Below, piece by piece: positions 24,657-33,020 of a stretch of DNA of 64,000 nt (position 1 is its first letter; each line of letters opens with the position of its first letter). Location of the stretch: positions 57,361-121,360 of the forward strand of contig NZ_JAHXBG010000032.1 in the NCBI RefSeq assembly GCF_020103725.1, given 5' to 3'. Below the pieces are notes generated by a model. That model had not been told where the DNA came from, searched no databases, and saw only the letters and a list, made by a program, of their open reading frames with translations. The position numbers and the translations under genes are program-made. The DNA is from Hyalangium gracile. GTDB taxonomy: Bacteria; Myxococcota; Myxococcia; Myxococcales; Myxococcaceae.

Positions 24657-25715
24657 ATGCGCGTGCTTCTCATTGGAGACTACCCCCCGCCGTACGGCGG
24701 GGTGGCGATCCACGTACAACAACTTCATCGATTTCTTCGCGGGCGCGGTATCGAGGCGAAGGTCCTGGACATCGGAAAGGGCGGCCGGCCGGCTCCGGAC
24801 GTCATCCCGGTCCAGTCCCTGGCTCGGTTCGGGCTGCGGCTCGCGGGATTCTTGAGCGCTGGGTGGACGGTGCATGTCCACACCAGCGGCAACAACCCGA
24901 AGTCCTGGATGCTGGCCGCGGCGGCCGGTGTCCCGGCACCCCGAGCGCCTCGCGTCATCACCCTGCACTCGGGGCTGCTGCCGGACTTCCTGGCGGGCTC
25001 CTCGGCGCGCAGGGCGCTGGCCCGGGCCGCGCTCGCGGGGTACTCGCGGGTGGTGGCGGTGTCGCAGGCGGTGAAGGAGGCGCTCGTCGGGTGTGGCGTG
25101 CCCGAGGAGAAGATCCTCGTCCAGCCGGCGTTCTGCGCCTCGCAGGTGCAGCCGGGGCCGGTGACGCCCGAGGTGGAGCTGGCGAGGGCCCGACGCAAGC
25201 CGCTGCTGGCCATGGCGCACCACCCGTCGCCCGTGTACGGGCGGATGGTGATGTTCCGGGCGCTGCGGATGCTCGCGGAGGAATTGCCGGGAGTGGGGCT
25301 CGCCGTCTTCGGCCCTGGGACGCGGACTCCGGAGTTCGCTCGCGATGCTCGCGAGACGCACGCGGCGCCGTACCTGGAGGATCTGGGCGAGCTGGATCAC
25401 TCGGAGGTGCTGGGCCTGATGTCGCGGTGTGATGCGTTCATCCGGCCCACCACGCATGACGGGGATGCCATCTCCGTGCGCGAGGCGCTGGCACTGGGAG
25501 TGCCCTGCGTGGCCAGCGACGTGTGTACCCGGCCGGAGGGGACGTACCTGTTCCGGGCGGGGCATGCGCCGGACCTGGCCCTGCGGGTGCGGCAGGCACT
25601 GGTGGAGGGCCCGGCGGAGACGGCGCTGCCGGATGCGGGGCCCGTGTTGCTCAGGCTGTACGAGGAACTGTCCGAGCCTCGGCTCGAGGGTCAGCGGCCG
25701 GCGATGGCCACCTGA
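24657..25715 (+). CDS. exoO: ExoO-like family 4 glycosyltransferase
   Basis: A GT-B fold glycosyltransferase of 352 residues that should add a sugar to the lipid-linked repeat unit in the cytoplasm. The N-terminus MRVLLIGDYPPPYGGVAIHV is the typical GT4 start with the Gly-rich acceptor loop; VVAVSQAVKEAL and the C-terminal FGPGTRTPEF, LGELDHSEVLGLMSRCDAFIRPTTHDGDAISVREAL stretch (short pieces of it) carry the donor-site Glu. GGAGG eleven bases upstream supports the ATG at 24657. Confidence 0.83.
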   Translation: MRVLLIGDYPPPYGGVAIHVQQLHRFLRGRGIEAKVLDIGKGGRPAPDVIPVQSLARFGLRLAGFLSAGWTVHVHTSGNNPKSWMLAAAAGVPAPRAPRVITLHSGLLPDFLAGSSARRALARAALAGYSRVVAVSQAVKEALVGCGVPEEKILVQPAFCASQVQPGPVTPEVELARARRKPLLAMAHHPSPVYGRMVMFRALRMLAEELPGVGLAVFGPGTRTPEFARDARETHAAPYLEDLGELDHSEVLGLMSRCDAFIRPTTHDGDAISVREALALGVPCVASDVCTRPEGTYLFRAGHAPDLALRVRQALVEGPAETALPDAGPVLLRLYEELSEPRLEGQRPAMAT

Positions 25716-25758
25716 GGCCGAGCTTCACTTCGCTGGATTTCCATACGGGAGAAGAGAC

Positions 25759-26961
25759 ATGCGGCGTAGCGAAGACATGGACCTGGCGCGCCGGGCCCTG
25801 CGAGGGCGGGACCTGGTGGTGTTCTCCAACGATTGGGACGGGGATCCGCTGTCCAAGGTCCACATCATGCGGATCCTCTCGAGGGACAACCGCGTGCTGT
25901 GGGTGAACAGCATCGGCAACCGCGCGCCGAAGGCGAACGCGCACGATCTCCAGCGCATCTGGAGGAAGCTGTCCTCGTTCACCGAGGGCATCCGCGAGGT
26001 GGAGCCCAACCTCTTCGTGCTGGCGCCGCTGGCCATCCCGTTCTACGGCTCGGAGGTGGTGCGGACCACGAACCGGGAGCTCTTGCGGCTCCAGGTCAAG
26101 CGGGCGATGAAGCAGCTGAACTTCAAGCGGCCCATCTCGTGGTCCTTCCTGCCGGCCTCGGCGCCGGTGTCGGGCACGCTGGGCGAGGAGTTCGTCGTCT
26201 ACCACTGCGTGGACGAGTTCTCCGCGTTCAGCGACACCAACGGCAAGCACATCGCGGAGCTGGAGGAGCGGCTGCTGCGCAAGGCGAACCTGGTCATCAC
26301 CTCGGCCGAGCGCCTGCGCGAGAACAAGGCGAAGGTGAACCCGAACACCGTGCTGGTGCGGCACGGCGTGGACTACCAGCACTTCGTGAAGGCGTGTGAC
26401 GAGGCCACGCAGGTTCCCGAGGACATCGCGAAGCTGCCCGGGCCCATCATCGGCTTCTTCGGGCTGATGGCGGACTGGGTGGATCAGGAGGCGATGATCG
26501 CCACGGCGAAGGCGCATCCGGAGGGCTCGGTCGTCGTCATCGGCAAGGTGGCGCCCGACTGCGACGTCTCGGCGATGAAGGCGGTGCCGAACATCCACTT
26601 CCTGGGGCGCAAGCCGTACGCGAGCCTGCCGGGCTACTGCCGCGCGTTCGACGTGGCGCTGATGCCCTTCAAGGTGAACGAGCTGACGCTCAACGCCAAC
26701 CCGCTGAAGGTGCGCGAGTACCTGGCCGCGGGGCTCCCGGTGGTGTCCACGGACATCCCCGAGGTGCGCAAGGTGGGGCTGTGCAAGCTGGCCACCTCGA
26801 CGGAGGACTTCGTGCGCAAGGTGGACGAGTGCCTCGCCGAGGGCGCGGGCCCCAGCCGCGAGCGCGCCGAGCGCATCTTCCACGAGAGCTGGGATGCGCG
26901 CGTCGAGGAGATCCGCGGCCACGTGGGCGAGGCCATGGTCCGGCTGGGCCGCGGCCTGTAG
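25759..26961 (+). CDS. exoP: ExoP-like glycosyltransferase
   Basis: This 400-residue GT-B glycosyltransferase is the last gene of the second exo cluster. It has the DLVVFSNDWDGDPLSK start, the RHGVDYQHF motif of the linker, PGPIIGFFGLMADWVD of the C-terminal Rossmann domain and the donor-binding NANPLKVREYLAAGLPVVST segment. A GGGAGAAGAG ribosome binding site supports the ATG at 25759; the open frame continues upstream into exoO but in a non-coding reading. The acceptor and sugar cannot be read from the sequence. Confidence 0.82.
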   Translation: MRRSEDMDLARRALRGRDLVVFSNDWDGDPLSKVHIMRILSRDNRVLWVNSIGNRAPKANAHDLQRIWRKLSSFTEGIREVEPNLFVLAPLAIPFYGSEVVRTTNRELLRLQVKRAMKQLNFKRPISWSFLPASAPVSGTLGEEFVVYHCVDEFSAFSDTNGKHIAELEERLLRKANLVITSAERLRENKAKVNPNTVLVRHGVDYQHFVKACDEATQVPEDIAKLPGPIIGFFGLMADWVDQEAMIATAKAHPEGSVVVIGKVAPDCDVSAMKAVPNIHFLGRKPYASLPGYCRAFDVALMPFKVNELTLNANPLKVREYLAAGLPVVSTDIPEVRKVGLCKLATSTEDFVRKVDECLAEGAGPSRERAERIFHESWDARVEEIRGHVGEAMVRLGRGL

Positions 26962-26982
26962 CACGGCGCCGGAGAGTGAGGC

Positions 26983-28167
26983 TCAGGCGGTGTCGGCGGA
27001 TGCGCGGCCGATGATGACGGCTTCGAGCCGCGCGTACCGTGCCGCCACGCGGGCGTAGTCCTTGGGGGAGAGGGTGGGCGCGTCCAGCGCCCGCATCAGC
27101 TCCGTGCGAGCCTCGAGGTAGTGCGCGGCGGGGATGCCGCAGCGCTGCTCCAGCAGTCGGGCGGCTTCCTCCTCGGAGAGCACGAGGGGGATGCCCAGCC
27201 GATCCTGCATGAGCTGGCGCAGGTGCCGGGCCAGCTCGGTCAGCAGCTCGCGCTCCACCTTCGCCCGGCGCGCGAGCCAGCCCATGGACTGCACGTACTC
27301 GAGCGACGAGCGGTGCCGCTCCGGCAGCTGGGGCCTGGGCGCTCCGAAGCGGGTGCCCCGCGCGACCACGTAGAGCCCACCCACCGCCAGACACTGGAGC
27401 GCGAACACCCAGAGGCCTCGAGACAGGGGCGGGGGTGGCGCCGCCGCGTGGTGGAACTCGTCGAAGAGCATGAGGCCTCGGGCGGCCAGGGCGTCCCAGA
27501 AGCGCAGGTTGTCGAGCAGCTCGAGCCGACGGTTCTCCGCGAGGTCCGCTCCCGCGGCCACGTACACCTCGCCCTGGCCCATGCCGAGCCGCCAGAGCGT
27601 CACGCTGCTGCCCAGGCCCGCGAGGGGCACGGCCTCCGGCAAGCCCACGATGACGCCCCGGTCCCGAGAGACGCGCAAGCGGCCCAGGCCTCGCGCGGCG
27701 CCCGCGGGCAGCCAGAACCCCACGGTGCTTCCTCCGAGATCCTGCTCTCCCTGGGGAAGTCCGAACCCGTCCGCGGGCACCCAGGGGCCTTGCTCCAGCT
27801 TCAGCCAGTCCTCCAGCGCGGGCTGGCCCGGCTCCTTCTCACGGGAGGACAGGAAGACGAGCGTCCCTCCAGCGCGGACGAAGCGCTCCAGCGCATCCAC
27901 CTCCTCGGAGGACACGGCCCGGGCGTGAGGGGCGGCGATGACGACGGTCCGGGTGCCCGAGGGCAGGGCTTCGAGGGACTCGCGATGCACGCCGACGGAG
28001 GCTCCGCCTTCCTCCATATAGAGGTAGAGGGCGCGCAGCCCGAGAGGGCCGGGATTGTCCACGGAGGGGATCGTGGACTCCGGGGGGGCTTCGTGGGCCG
28101 CCAGTCCCAGCGCCGCCGCGATGGCGATGAGCACCCCGAAGAAGAGGAAGGTCCGCAGGTTCTTCAT
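26983..28167 (-). CDS. DUF4350 membrane-anchored protein
   Basis: This 394-residue protein has an N-terminal membrane helix, a periplasmic or external domain with a glutamine-amidotransferase-like strand pattern (VVIAAPHARAVS, LERFVRAGGTLVFLS) as in DUF4350, a second membrane helix near residue 255 (GLWVFALQCLAVGGLYVVA) and a helical C-terminal tail. DUF4350 genes usually stand beside MoxR ATPase, DUF58 and DUF4129/transglutaminase genes; only DUF4129 is here, overlapping by four bases upstream. Its role is unknown. Confidence 0.78.
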   Translation of the reverse strand: MKNLRTFLFFGVLIAIAAALGLAAHEAPPESTIPSVDNPGPLGLRALYLYMEEGGASVGVHRESLEALPSGTRTVVIAAPHARAVSSEEVDALERFVRAGGTLVFLSSREKEPGQPALEDWLKLEQGPWVPADGFGLPQGEQDLGGSTVGFWLPAGAARGLGRLRVSRDRGVIVGLPEAVPLAGLGSSVTLWRLGMGQGEVYVAAGADLAENRRLELLDNLRFWDALAARGLMLFDEFHHAAAPPPPLSRGLWVFALQCLAVGGLYVVARGTRFGAPRPQLPERHRSSLEYVQSMGWLARRAKVERELLTELARHLRQLMQDRLGIPLVLSEEEAARLLEQRCGIPAAHYLEARTELMRALDAPTLSPKDYARVAARYARLEAVIIGRASADTA

Positions 28168-29048
28168 GCCACCCCTCCTGGAGGAGGAGAGGCCTGCAGG
28201 CGCTCCACGTCCGCGATGAAGCGCGCGGCCTCCTCGGGAGGTACGGGAGTCAGCGAGTAGAAGGTGCGGTCGTACCAGCGCACCAGCCGCTCCACCTCCT
28301 GGACGAGCGGGGCCGGCGCCCCACGGCCGGGCAGCTCGGCGGCGAGCTCCCGGTTCGTCTTCACGCGGTCGGGGCGGGCGAGCTGGCGCTCTTCCAAGGT
28401 GGAGAGCAGGGCCAGCAGTCCCTGGCGGATGGCCTCACGAGGAGTCGAGGCGAGCGCCTCCCGTGCGCGCCGCAGGTGCTCACCCGGCGAGTCGAGCTCG
28501 AGCGGAGCCGCGGCTCCTGGCGAGCCGAGGGCCTGAGGCTCGGTGGGACGGCGCCAGCGTCGGAACCGCAGCGCTGCCCAGAGCACCACGGCGAGGGCCA
28601 GACCCAGCATCACCGCGCGCGTGGCGATGGCGAAGCTCTGGGCGCCCCGGGACTGGAAGAAGGTGCTGAGCCAGGCGTCGAGCTGGCGCATGAGCCGCTG
28701 CAGCAGATCGGTGTTGCGCTTGCGAGCCTGGGAGAACTCGGGGCGATCGAGGATGGCCCGGAGCCGGTCCGTGTCGCTCGAGGGAGGGAGCGCCTGGACG
28801 CGCGTCGCCGCTTCCTGGAGCTCACAGGCCGCGCGCAGTCGGGTCACCACGTCACGGGCGAGCTGCTCCGCGGGGAGCTCTCCGGGCGGGCGCAGCGGGA
28901 GGCCTCCCGCGCGAGACTCGATGCCCTCCACGACGACGGCCAGCTCGGCGGGGCGGTCCTTCGCGGTCTCCTCGAGGAGCTGGACGTTCGCCTCCAGGTC
29001 CGCGCACGGCACCGAGGCGAGGAGCAGGGGAAGGGCGAGGGTCAGCAC
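28164..29048 (-). CDS. DUF4129 membrane protein
   Basis: A 294-residue protein with a signal peptide, an extracytoplasmic helical region (about 20-145), one membrane helix (about 146-163, VMLGLALAVVLWAALRF) and a cytoplasmic C-terminal DUF4129 domain with RPDRVKTNRELAAELPGRG and VEELVRWYDRTFYS-type ending (VERLVRWYDRTFYSL). It overlaps the DUF4350 gene (ATGA). These domains recur with MoxR-type ATPases and von Willebrand/transglutaminase genes; none of those is in the window. Confidence 0.8.
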   Translation of the reverse strand: MLTLALPLLLASVPCADLEANVQLLEETAKDRPAELAVVVEGIESRAGGLPLRPPGELPAEQLARDVVTRLRAACELQEAATRVQALPPSSDTDRLRAILDRPEFSQARKRNTDLLQRLMRQLDAWLSTFFQSRGAQSFAIATRAVMLGLALAVVLWAALRFRRWRRPTEPQALGSPGAAAPLELDSPGEHLRRAREALASTPREAIRQGLLALLSTLEERQLARPDRVKTNRELAAELPGRGAPAPLVQEVERLVRWYDRTFYSLTPVPPEEAARFIADVERLQASPPPGGVA

Positions 29049-29075
29049 GCGTCGCTCACGGGAGAGGGGGGCCCA

Positions 29076-30113
29076 TCAAGGCGCGGGTCGGAGGGAGTCG
29101 AGGCGGCGTCCCAGGTCCAGCCCTTCCCGGCGCATGCGCATGTCCAGGTAGAACATGGCGGAGAAGACGAGGGCCAGGGGCGTGAAGATGGACTGGCCGA
29201 ACACCTGGAACAGCTCCACGGGGACGAGGAGCGCCTGGGGGATGGGATTGGTGGCTGCGGCGGAAGGGTCGGTCAGCTGGCCGTAGGCGGCGCGGACGAT
29301 CCAGGTGGGCAGGCTGAAGATCAGGCTCACGGCGATGACGATGCCGGACAGGGCGGTGAAGAGGATCATGGCGCGGACCTTCACGCGGCCCATGAAGCCG
29401 GGAGCCACCCGGCCCGAGATGAGCGCGCCCGAGCGCCGGAAGGCCGCGACAGCCGAGAGGTCCTCCATGGCGAACACGGGCGCCAGCAGGGAGAAGCGCA
29501 GGAAGTACCAGAGGAGCGCGGCCAGTCCACCGAGGCTGCTCAGGAGCATGCCGCCGATGAAGAGCACGATGCCGAGGACTCCGGCGCCGGTGCTGGCGTT
29601 TATTCCCAGGACGGCTCCCAGCCCGAGCAGGACGCCTCCCGGGAGCACCAGCAGCAGGGTGATGGCGATACCCCAGAGCAGGGACAGGCCGTAGGCGCCG
29701 GTGAAGGCACCCAGTCGGGCCAGGCCTCGGCGCAGCCCATCCGCCGGGCGGGCGGACTCGCCGAGCTGCACGGGCACGACGTACCGGGTGATGACGAGGG
29801 TGGCGAGCCAGTAGCTCCAGATGAGGACGAGCCAGAGGGCGGAGAGGGACACCATCATCGTGGCGAAATCCCCGAACACGCTCGTGGGATCCGCCTCGAT
29901 CCGGGCCTGGATCGCCTTGCTGCCCTGCATGAGGGAGTTGGTGCGCTCGAGGAAGAGCGTGATGCCCTTGGCGATGATGTAGTTGACCAGCTCGAAGCCG
30001 AGGCAGAGCACGAAGAGCGGCCGGAGGTGGGCCCGCCAGAAGGTGGCGGAGCGGTCGATCAGCTCGCCGAGAGCGAGTGGGCGCAGGTCCTTGATGCCGG
30101 AGGGGGGGCTCAC
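29076..30113 (-). CDS. Multi-pass membrane protein, unknown function
   Basis: This encodes 345 residues with about six membrane segments, a pattern like the DUF7544/GlpM-type membrane domains: IKDLRPLALGELIDRSATFW at the N-terminus is typical of proteins often found upstream of DUF4129 genes. The GTG at 30113 is chosen because it is the first start after thiE and a TATGCT -10-like box (30123-30128) lies nine bases upstream, with no ribosome binding site, so the mRNA may be leaderless. Probably in one unit with the DUF4129 and DUF4350 genes. Confidence 0.75.
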   Translation of the reverse strand: MSPPSGIKDLRPLALGELIDRSATFWRAHLRPLFVLCLGFELVNYIIAKGITLFLERTNSLMQGSKAIQARIEADPTSVFGDFATMMVSLSALWLVLIWSYWLATLVITRYVVPVQLGESARPADGLRRGLARLGAFTGAYGLSLLWGIAITLLLVLPGGVLLGLGAVLGINASTGAGVLGIVLFIGGMLLSSLGGLAALLWYFLRFSLLAPVFAMEDLSAVAAFRRSGALISGRVAPGFMGRVKVRAMILFTALSGIVIAVSLIFSLPTWIVRAAYGQLTDPSAAATNPIPQALLVPVELFQVFGQSIFTPLALVFSAMFYLDMRMRREGLDLGRRLDSLRPAP

Positions 30114-30122
30114 AGGCGGGGC

Positions 30123-30128
30123 AGCATA
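30123..30128 (-). promoter_or_regulatory. -10-like element before the membrane-protein gene
   Basis: TATGCT on the minus strand ends nine bases before the GTG at 30113, in the 22-base gap after thiE. No clear -35 box is visible because the upstream bases code for the end of ThiE. Confidence 0.3.
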
Positions 30129-30135
30129 CCGCGTC

Positions 30136-30765
30136 TCACCCCCGCTCCTGGCGGAAGAGAGGGGCAGGTCGCAGCAGGGCGCGGGCCACGGCGGCGGGGT
30201 CCTCGGCCTCGAGGACGGCGGAGATGACCGCGAACCCATGGGCGCCCGGCAGCAGGGAGGCCCGCTCCGGGGTGATGCCTCCGAGCGCCAGGGCCGGGCA
30301 GGGCACGGACGCGGCCAGCGCCTGGAAGCCCTCCGGACCCAGCTGGGGACGGGTGTCTCCGGGCTTCGAGCCCGGGGCATACACGGGGCTCACCAGCGCC
30401 AGGTCGGCCCCGCGAGCGAGCAGGGCCTCGTCCCGGTCATGGACGGCGACGCTGACCAGACGTCCGGCGGGGAGGTGAGGGCGCACGTCCGCCACCGTGG
30501 GGCCATGGGCGGGAAGGTGCAGGTGCGCGCCGACCAGGAGCGCCACATCCAGCCGTCCGTTGACGAAGAGCGGGTTGCCGCGCGCCCGGCACAGCTCCGC
30601 GAGCCACCGAGCCTCTTCCAGGAAGGCGCGCGCGGGAGCGTCGGGGTGACGGTGCTGGACGGCGACCTCGGGCCCGGCCTCCAGCGCGCGCTCCAGGGCC
30701 GAGAGCAGCCGAGCCCGGGGAAGCCGCCAGTCGGTGATGACGACCAGCCGGGGCAGGGCGGACAC
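30136..30765 (-). CDS. thiE: Thiamine phosphate synthase
   Basis: ThiE joins the thiazole and pyrimidine phosphates to thiamine phosphate. The 209-residue TIM barrel reads PRLVVITDWRL, GPEVAVQHRHPDA, NPLFVNGRLDVALL, VSVAVHDRDEALLARGADLALVSPVYA and CPALALGGITPE. It is somewhat short and its usual QLR is QHR, but the pattern is clear. The GTG start at 30765 overlaps the last base of the thiG stop. Confidence 0.85.
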   Translation of the reverse strand: MSALPRLVVITDWRLPRARLLSALERALEAGPEVAVQHRHPDAPARAFLEEARWLAELCRARGNPLFVNGRLDVALLVGAHLHLPAHGPTVADVRPHLPAGRLVSVAVHDRDEALLARGADLALVSPVYAPGSKPGDTRPQLGPEGFQALAASVPCPALALGGITPERASLLPGAHGFAVISAVLEAEDPAAVARALLRPAPLFRQERG

Positions 30766-31547
30766 TACTCGACGAGCCCCTCGATGGGGCTGGAGGCGCT
30801 GCCGTAGGCCTTGCGGGGGATGCGGCCCGCGAGGAAGGCGTCGCGGCCGGCCTCCACGGCCTTGCGCATGGCCACTGCCATGCGGACCGGATCCTTCGCG
30901 CCGGCGATGGCGGTATTCATGAGGATGGCGTCCACGCCCAGCTCCATGGCGATCGCCGCGTCCGAGGCCGTCCCCACGCCCGCGTCGACGATGACGGGGA
31001 CCTTCACGAGCTCGCGGATGAGGCGGATGTTGTGGGGGTTGCGGATGCCCAGGCCCGAGCCGATGGGAGCAGCCAGCGGCATCACGGCCGCGCAGCCCAG
31101 GTCCTCCAGCTTGCGCGCGGTGATGGGATCGTCGGTGGTGTAGGGCAGGACGGTGAAGCCCTCCTTCACGAGGATGCGCGCGGCCTTCAGCGTCTCCTCG
31201 ACGTCGGGGTAGAGGGTCTTCTCGTCGCCGAGCACCTCGAGCTTCACCCACTTGCTCATGCCCAGCTCCTCGGCGAGCCGGCAGGTGCGCACCGCATCGT
31301 CGGCGGTGTAGCAGAGGGCGGTGTTGGGCAGCAGGCGCATGCGCGAGGTGTCGATCCAGTTCATCAGCGACGCCTCGCCGCGCGCGCTCAGGTCCAGCCG
31401 CCGGACGGCCACGGTGACCATCTCGGCGCCGGAGGCCTCGTGGCAGCGCTTCATCACCTCATGGCTGGGGTACTTGCCGGTGCCGACGATGAGGCGGGAC
31501 TGGAAGGTGACTCCCGCCAGGGTGAAGGGGGTGTCCTGGGTGCTCAT
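30765..31547 (-). CDS. thiG: Thiazole synthase
   Basis: ThiG makes the thiazole phosphate of thiamine from deoxyxylulose phosphate, dehydroglycine and ThiS thiocarboxylate. The 260-residue TIM barrel shows [39 protein letters not shown] (with the Schiff-base Lys region), [14 protein letters not shown] and [18 protein letters not shown], all diagnostic. It lies eight bases after thiS. Confidence 0.95.
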   Translation of the reverse strand: MSTQDTPFTLAGVTFQSRLIVGTGKYPSHEVMKRCHEASGAEMVTVAVRRLDLSARGEASLMNWIDTSRMRLLPNTALCYTADDAVRTCRLAEELGMSKWVKLEVLGDEKTLYPDVEETLKAARILVKEGFTVLPYTTDDPITARKLEDLGCAAVMPLAAPIGSGLGIRNPHNIRLIRELVKVPVIVDAGVGTASDAAIAMELGVDAILMNTAIAGAKDPVRMAVAMRKAVEAGRDAFLAGRIPRKAYGSASSPIEGLVE

Positions 31548-31555
31548 GTGTTCTC

Positions 31556-31759
31556 CTACCCGCCGCCTACGAAGGTGACGATCTCCACGCGATCCTGGGG
31601 CTGGAGGCGGTGCTCGGCGTGGCGGGCCCTGCGGACCACCTCGGCGTTCACCTCCACCGCGACGCCCGGGCCTCCGGCGATGCGCAGCAGCTCCAGCAGG
31701 GCCGAGAGGGTCGTCCCCTCTGGCACCTCACGCACTTCTCCGTTGACCCATACCTCCAC
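31556..31759 (-). CDS. thiS: Sulfur carrier protein ThiS
   Basis: This 67-residue ubiquitin-fold protein carries sulfur as a C-terminal thiocarboxylate for ThiG. It reads [20 protein letters not shown] and ends VTFVGGG; ThiS proteins end in Gly-Gly, so the third Gly is slightly unusual. The GTG at 31759 is chosen with AGGAG ten bases upstream. It leads the thiS-thiG-thiE unit. No TPP riboswitch elements are visible in the 107 bases ahead. Confidence 0.9.
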   Translation of the reverse strand: MEVWVNGEVREVPEGTTLSALLELLRIAGGPGVAVEVNAEVVRRARHAEHRLQPQDRVEIVTFVGGG

Positions 31760-31853
31760 GGCCGGTCGCTCCTTGCCTGGATGCCGACGCACTACAAGTG
31801 CTCTCCCTCGCTGTCAACGCACACGGACCTGCTGCGGCGGGGGAAGGGCCCGC

Positions 31854-31859
31854 TATACT
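31854..31859 (+). promoter_or_regulatory. TATACT -10 element of a probably leaderless gene
   Basis: TATACT lies seven bases before the ATG at 31867, so transcription would begin at or next to the start codon. There is no ribosome binding site, and no clear -35 box. Confidence 0.5.
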
Positions 31860-31866
31860 CGCTCGC

Positions 31867-32472
31867 ATGCTCACTGCGACCCGCCAGCTCGCCGCTTCCG
31901 TCCTGGCGTTGACGATTGCCCTGCCAGCGGCGGCGGATGACCTGAAACCCGCCGTTCCCATGCAGGAGGCGAAGTCCGCGCCTGGGGCGAAGTCCGCGCC
32001 CGCGAAGTCCGCTCCCGAGCCGAAGGCGGCTCCGGCCAGGCCCGCTCCCGAGGCCAGGGCGGCCCCGGCGAAGCCCGCCGCGGAGGCAAAGCCAGCGCCC
32101 GCGAAGCCCGCCGCGGAGTCCAGGCCCGCCACGGCCTCGGCGTCCGAGCCGGCCTCGGTGCCCGCCGGAGCGCTTGATGCCCCCGCGCGGAATGAGCCCT
32201 TCATCCACGGTCACCGCTACGCCTATGTCGCGGGCGGCGTCCTGTTGCTGGGCGGCGTGGGGTTCGGCTACTTCTCTCGGGGAGAGGCGAAGCGGGCGGA
32301 GAGCCTCGAGACGGCGCGCGAGTCGCAGGCGGCGCTGAGCCGGTCGCGCACCGCCGCGGCCACCTCGAACCTGATGTATGGGATGGCGGGCCTGACGATC
32401 GCCTATGGACTGTTGCTGGAGGTCCTCCCGGAACCCGCCGCGGATGCGGCGAGCCTCACCTACCACTTCTGA
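31867..32472 (+). CDS. Exported Lys/Pro/Ala-rich repeat protein with a membrane helix
   Basis: I do not recognise a family. The ATG at 31867 starts a signal peptide (MLTATRQLAASVLALTIALPAAA), followed by about 70 residues of imperfect AKPAxE/APAK repeats rich in Lys, Pro and Ala, then a membrane helix at about 116-133 (YAYVAGGVLLLGGVGFGYFS), a charged helix and a second hydrophobic stretch. The Pro/Ala/Lys part looks like a flexible wall- or DNA-spanning linker. An upstream ATG (31798) would give no signal peptide. TATACT seven bases ahead suggests a leaderless message. Confidence 0.7.
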   Translation: MLTATRQLAASVLALTIALPAAADDLKPAVPMQEAKSAPGAKSAPAKSAPEPKAAPARPAPEARAAPAKPAAEAKPAPAKPAAESRPATASASEPASVPAGALDAPARNEPFIHGHRYAYVAGGVLLLGGVGFGYFSRGEAKRAESLETARESQAALSRSRTAAATSNLMYGMAGLTIAYGLLLEVLPEPAADAASLTYHF

Positions 32473-32481
32473 AGAGGGCGC

Positions 32482-32997
32482 GTGGACGCAAGGTTGAAAG
32501 GTGGCTTCCTCACGCTCGCGGCGGTGTTGACGGCCGCGGGCTGCATCATCTCCCAGGACGAGGTCGCGGGGAGCGCATGCTCGCTCAACGCCGACTGCCC
32601 CGAGGCGTATGCCTGCGTGGGGCCGGAGGGCCAGCGCTTCTGCGAGGTCATCTATCCTCCGCCGACGGTGACGCCGGACGCGGGCACGCCGGATGCGGGC
32701 GTGGTGCCCACGTACTGCCAGGACGTCCAGCCCATCCTGGCGGCCACGTGCGTCGCGGGGTGCCACGGGGCGGAGACCGGAGGCAGTGGGCGGACCGACT
32801 TCCGCCTGGACTACTACGAGCCTGAAGGAAGCGGCCCCAAAGGAGCCAAGGACATGGCGGCCCGGATCAAGGTTCGCGCCTTCGATCTGCGGACCATGCC
32901 GCCGATGGGCAACCCGGCCCCCACGGATGCCGAGCGCGCGGTGCTGGGGCGCTGGGTGGCGGGCGGGGCACCCTTCTGTGATGGGGGCACTCCCTGA
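32482..32997 (+). CDS. Cytochrome-like lipoprotein with CX3CH motif, copy 1
   Basis: A 171-residue lipoprotein (lipobox TAAGC, Cys21). After a Cys-rich segment with four cysteines (33-54) and a Pro/Asp/Gly linker comes a domain that resembles the small cytochromes of the planctomycete type: VQPILAATCVAGCHG followed by FRLDYYE and MPPMGNPAPTDAERAVLGRWV. The heme-type motif is C90-x3-C94-H95, one residue longer than CXXCH, while the Met of MPP could be an axial ligand. The start is the GTG at 32482, with GAAGAGGG upstream. A paralogue follows 23 bases on. Confidence 0.75.
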   Translation: MDARLKGGFLTLAAVLTAAGCIISQDEVAGSACSLNADCPEAYACVGPEGQRFCEVIYPPPTVTPDAGTPDAGVVPTYCQDVQPILAATCVAGCHGAETGGSGRTDFRLDYYEPEGSGPKGAKDMAARIKVRAFDLRTMPPMGNPAPTDAERAVLGRWVAGGAPFCDGGTP

Positions 32998-33020
32998 TGT
33001 GGAGGGCAACCGAGCCAGCC

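Noticed and set aside
25429..25758. Upstream extension of the exoP frame
   Set aside because: It overlaps the end of exoO in another frame and has Trp/Cys/Arg-rich shadow composition; the ribosome binding site supports 25759.
31760..31866. Looked for a TPP riboswitch before thiS
   Set aside because: The thi-box core (CTGAGA and the GGGATGC-like partner) is not present and the gap is only 107 bases.
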